Below, piece after piece: positions 61,700 through 64,000 of a stretch of 64,000 bases of DNA. The notes under the pieces are model-generated. The model was not told where the DNA came from, searched no databases, and was given only the letters and a program-made list of their open reading frames with translations. Both the position numbers and the translations under genes were made by a program. This DNA is from Fodinicurvata halophila. GTDB taxonomy: Bacteria > Pseudomonadota > Alphaproteobacteria > Kiloniellales > DSM-21159. Where the stretch lies: positions 1-64,000 of the forward strand of contig NZ_JBHSCW010000011.1 of NCBI RefSeq assembly GCF_042651425.1. Reading direction: 5' to 3'. Each line of letters opens with the position of its first letter. Position 1 is the stretch's first letter.

Positions 61700-62545
61700 T
61701 CAACTCTCCTGCGTCACGCCGATGGTCCGCAGCAACTCGCGAACCTCCTGACGTGCGGCCACGTGACTCATGGTCAGACTGCTGTGGGTCTCACGCAGAT
61801 CCAGAAGCGTCAGCCCCTGGGGAAAGAGTTCACGGAAGATCACGCGCTCACCGAAGCCTGGCGCCAGGCGGAAGCCGATCCTCTGAGAGAGCTTCTCCAA
61901 CAGTTGGCCAATGCGCTGCTTGTTGCGGGCATCCAGGTGCGACAGGCGGTTGCGCATGACGATCCAGTCCACCGGGCGGCCGCCCTGTCGCGCCCGCTTC
62001 TGACGCTGTTCCCAGACCATCTGGCTGTAGATGCTGGGGCCCAGGATCTTGCGTCCCTCGGCATCGAGGCGAGCCAGCAGGTCCAAATCGATGAAACTGT
62101 CATTGAGTGGACTGATCAGGATGTCGGCCAGAACATGACCCAGGCGCGAGAGATGCGAATCACTGCCGGGCGTGTCGATGATCAGGCAGTCGCAATCCTC
62201 CAGCCGGGCAACCGCGGCGTTCAGGCGCTCCTCCTCCTCGGCCCGGGCCTCTGACCCGTTATCCAGTGTTGAGCCCAGCACCTTCTCCAGCTTCGGCATC
62301 TGGAGAGACAGACCCTGGGACTCCACGAACGCAGTGCGGTTCTCGACATAGCGCGAGAGGGTTCCCTGGCGCGCATCCAGGTCGATGATGCCTACGCTTC
62401 GGCCCGCATTCATCAATGCGACGGCCAGGTGCATGGCTGTGGTGGACTTGCCCGAGCCCCCCTTCTCGTTTCCCAGGACGATATAGCGTGCCTTCGCGAC
62501 ATCCGCGGAAAGATTGATGGATGGATTGGCGGAAATGCTGCTCAC
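61700..62545 (-). CDS. mipZ: division-plane positioning ATPase MipZ
   Basis: This 281-residue ParA-like P-loop ATPase forms gradients from the poles and blocks FtsZ assembly there. The deviant Walker A is GNEKGGSGKSTTAMHLA, switch I VGIIDLDARQGTLSRYVENR and switch II LIIDTPGSDSHLSRL. NDSFIDLDLLARLD, GRPVDWIVMRNRLSHLDARN and FRELFPQGLTLLDL match Caulobacter MipZ closely. The start is a GTG at 62545 with GGGGAG about 12 bases upstream, a rather wide spacing. VWA and J-protein genes follow on the same strand. Confidence 0.94.
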   Translation of the reverse strand: MSSISANPSINLSADVAKARYIVLGNEKGGSGKSTTAMHLAVALMNAGRSVGIIDLDARQGTLSRYVENRTAFVESQGLSLQMPKLEKVLGSTLDNGSEARAEEEERLNAAVARLEDCDCLIIDTPGSDSHLSRLGHVLADILISPLNDSFIDLDLLARLDAEGRKILGPSIYSQMVWEQRQKRARQGGRPVDWIVMRNRLSHLDARNKQRIGQLLEKLSQRIGFRLAPGFGERVIFRELFPQGLTLLDLRETHSSLTMSHVAARQEVRELLRTIGVTQES

Positions 62546-62972
62546 GATCTCTGACGACTCCCCATGACTTCCCCTTTATCCGCATATCCTATATGCCGCT
62601 TCACGAAAAGGCGGCAAACATGCACTGGAACGAGATCGCTCGAATATAGCGTTGCACGGACATCCAGCAGGAAATACCCGCTAAAGCTGTATCAGTCGGC
62701 GAGCGACAGTAACTTTAGTTTGCTTTCTGCACTCACAACTGTATGTTTTTGCCATAGCTGGGTACCAAAGCTTACCGGCAGCAAGACCGGTTGCAAACAG
62801 GGAGGAACGCTGGCTGGCCTGCCACATTCGACCCGGCTCGGCCACCACGGACACTCGAAGGCGCATGCCATTCGAGCCCATTCCCGACCCCTGCAACCGG
62901 ATCCTCCTTGACAGTCGGTACAGCTACGGTTGTACCCCACACCCCTGATTTGAAAAGGGAGGAACCATAGGA
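62546..62972. other. 427-base intergenic region between mipZ and the TAXI gene
   Basis: No convincing gene is present; a 115-codon open frame (62564-62911) has no ribosome site and an odd composition. It must hold the mipZ and TAXI promoters. TTGACA (62908-62913) is 17 bases from a poor -10. The perfect inverted repeat GGTACA-N8-TGTACC (62917-62936) lies across that spacer and the -10, as expected of an operator. Confidence 0.5.
62917..62936. promoter_or_regulatory. inverted repeat, candidate operator of the TAXI gene
   Basis: GGTACA (62917-62922) and TGTACC (62931-62936) form a perfect 6-bp inverted repeat with 8 bases between. It begins 3 bases after a TTGACA hexamer and lies 36 bases upstream of the TAXI ATG. 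The binding protein is unknown. Confidence 0.35.
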
Positions 62973-63977
62973 ATGAAATTTTCATATCTCACAAAACTGG
63001 GAACCGCCAGCGCGGCTCTCGTCATGGCCAGCGCCATGGCCAGCGGAGCCATTGCACAGGACACAAGTGACTGGCCGGATTCCGTAACTGTCGGAACCGC
63101 CAGCCAGGGCGGCACCTACTTCATCTACGGGGCCGGCTGGGCCGATCTCGTGCAGGAAGAACTGGACATCCGGACGTCCTCCGAGGCCACTGGCGGCCCG
63201 GTCCAGAACATGGCGCTGGTCAATGCTGGCGACCTTGAGTTCGGCATGACCACCATGGGACCGGGCTACGATTCCTGGATCGGCGAGAACGAAATCGCAC
63301 CGGGCGTCGAAATGCGTGACGTGCGGGCCCTGTTCCCGATGTACCAGACGCCCTTCCAGATCATTGCCCTTGCGGATTCGGGAATCGATTCCGTCGATGA
63401 CTTGGACGGCGCAACGGTTGGTGTTGGGCCGCGCGGCGGCACGCCGGGCACCTACTTCCCGCGCTTCTTCGAACAGCTGGGCATCGATATCGAGCCGCAG
63501 TACGGGGGTGCCAGCGACCTGGGCAGCCAGCTTCAGGACGGCCTGATCGATGCCTTCGCCTTCGGCGCCGGAATCCCGATCGCGGCCTTCAGCGAGGTTG
63601 CCGCTCAGCGGGATGTGAACATCTTCTCGTTCAACGACGAACAGATCCAGACGCTGCTGGACGAGAACCCGTCCCTGGCGCCGTTCACGGTCCCCGGTGA
63701 CACCTATGATGCCATCCAGGAGGACCAGGACACCGTGGCCATGTGGAATTTCGCGATTGCCAACAAGGAAATCCCGAAGAGCCTCGGCTACGAGATCATG
63801 AAGGTCGTGCTCGACAACAACGACCGCATGATGGAGGTCCACAAGTCAGCCAAGGAAACGCTGCCCAAACATTACGACAAGAACAGCTTCATGTACTTCC
63901 ACCCAGGCGCGGTGCAGTACTTCCGGGAGAAGGGATACGAGATCGACGAGGATCTCATTCCGCCTGAAATGAAGTAG
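62973..63977 (+). CDS. TAXI-family TRAP transporter solute-binding protein
   Basis: This 334-residue periplasmic protein has a signal peptide (1-28, cut after SGAIA). TAXI-type features are VTVGTASQGGTYFIYGAGWA, SSEATGGPVQNMALVNAGDL and TVGVGPRGGTPGTYFPRFFE. TAXI proteins deliver solutes such as glutamate or 2-oxo acids to a fused DctQM-type permease; that permease gene would be expected just past the right edge. GGGAGG is 12 bases before the ATG. It ends 23 bases before the window end. Confidence 0.93.
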   Translation: MKFSYLTKLGTASAALVMASAMASGAIAQDTSDWPDSVTVGTASQGGTYFIYGAGWADLVQEELDIRTSSEATGGPVQNMALVNAGDLEFGMTTMGPGYDSWIGENEIAPGVEMRDVRALFPMYQTPFQIIALADSGIDSVDDLDGATVGVGPRGGTPGTYFPRFFEQLGIDIEPQYGGASDLGSQLQDGLIDAFAFGAGIPIAAFSEVAAQRDVNIFSFNDEQIQTLLDENPSLAPFTVPGDTYDAIQEDQDTVAMWNFAIANKEIPKSLGYEIMKVVLDNNDRMMEVHKSAKETLPKHYDKNSFMYFHPGAVQYFREKGYEIDEDLIPPEMK

Positions 63978-64000
63978 TAACCGATCCCGACCAGCCGGAA

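Noticed and set aside
62564..62911. 115-codon open frame between mipZ and the TAXI gene
   Set aside because: No ribosome site, composition unlike the other genes, and it covers likely promoter sequence.

Overview
The window reads as chromosomal DNA of a high-GC alphaproteobacterium. MipZ division-site ATPase, a mitochondrial-type ATP12 chaperone, DUF1489, a phasin with PhaR-type operators, an Lrp-type PutR divergent from putA, and TRAP/TAXI transporters together point to Rhodospirillales-like bacteria. Several acid-rich secreted or membrane linkers hint at a mildly halophilic lineage such as Fodinicurvata; that last step is a guess. There is no prophage, insertion sequence, CRISPR array or tRNA that I can support. 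Nearly all of the sequence is ordinary, tightly packed core and metabolic genes.

Layout. 1-300: leader and promoter of an rRNA operon running off the left edge on the minus strand. 405-9546: branched-chain amino acid block, with liuB, liuC, a K+/H+ antiporter, liuD, liuE and DUF1489 on minus, and a divergent leucine dehydrogenase. 9657-10794: iron block, with a near-consensus Fur box driving a 57-residue orphan ORF, then bacterioferritin and its ferredoxin Bfd. 10847-14635: putR/putA proline catabolism. 14688-19859: thioesterases, an orphan soluble histidine kinase, SDR, isovaleryl-CoA dehydrogenase and a GST-like protein. 19932-24844: mgtE, maeB, lipB and the tail of the pcc operon. 24476-29685: six-gene pccB-pccA operon. 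29828-36552: AI-2E permease, then ATP12, AsmA, HAD, RluC, CrcB and an isochorismatase-family gene. 36687-41741: rarA coupled to a DctPQM TRAP operon, and a divergent FAH-family gene. 41756-44862: small envelope proteins and a decayed chloroperoxidase-like gene. 45021-46744: efp and epmA back to back. 46863-53657: hydrolase, GST, M17 peptidase, clpA-clpS and a phasin. 53997-59148: Anbu-like peptidase, DacA-type carboxypeptidase with SPOR domain, soluble chemoreceptor and phosphohexomutase. 59145-62545: galU, a Tim14-like J protein, a VWA protein and mipZ. 62973-end: TAXI solute-binding protein.

How the genes fit together. Leucine dehydrogenase, isovaleryl-CoA dehydrogenase and LiuB/C/D/E form an almost complete leucine-to-acetoacetate route. 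PccAB handles propionyl-CoA from valine and isoleucine, and malic enzyme and PutA feed central metabolism. Carbon storage appears as a phasin behind predicted PhaR operators. Iron storage (Bfr/Bfd) lies beside predicted Fur sites. No clearly new multi-gene system is visible. The best leads are the Fur-box small ORF facing bfr, the mipZ-VWA-J-protein cluster, the solitary Anbu-like peptidase, the efp/epmA pair, and the one-base break that cuts a Tat signal from a chloroperoxidase-like enzyme. Starts are chosen from visible Shine-Dalgarno sequences and family N-termini; functions rest on motif recognition without database searches.
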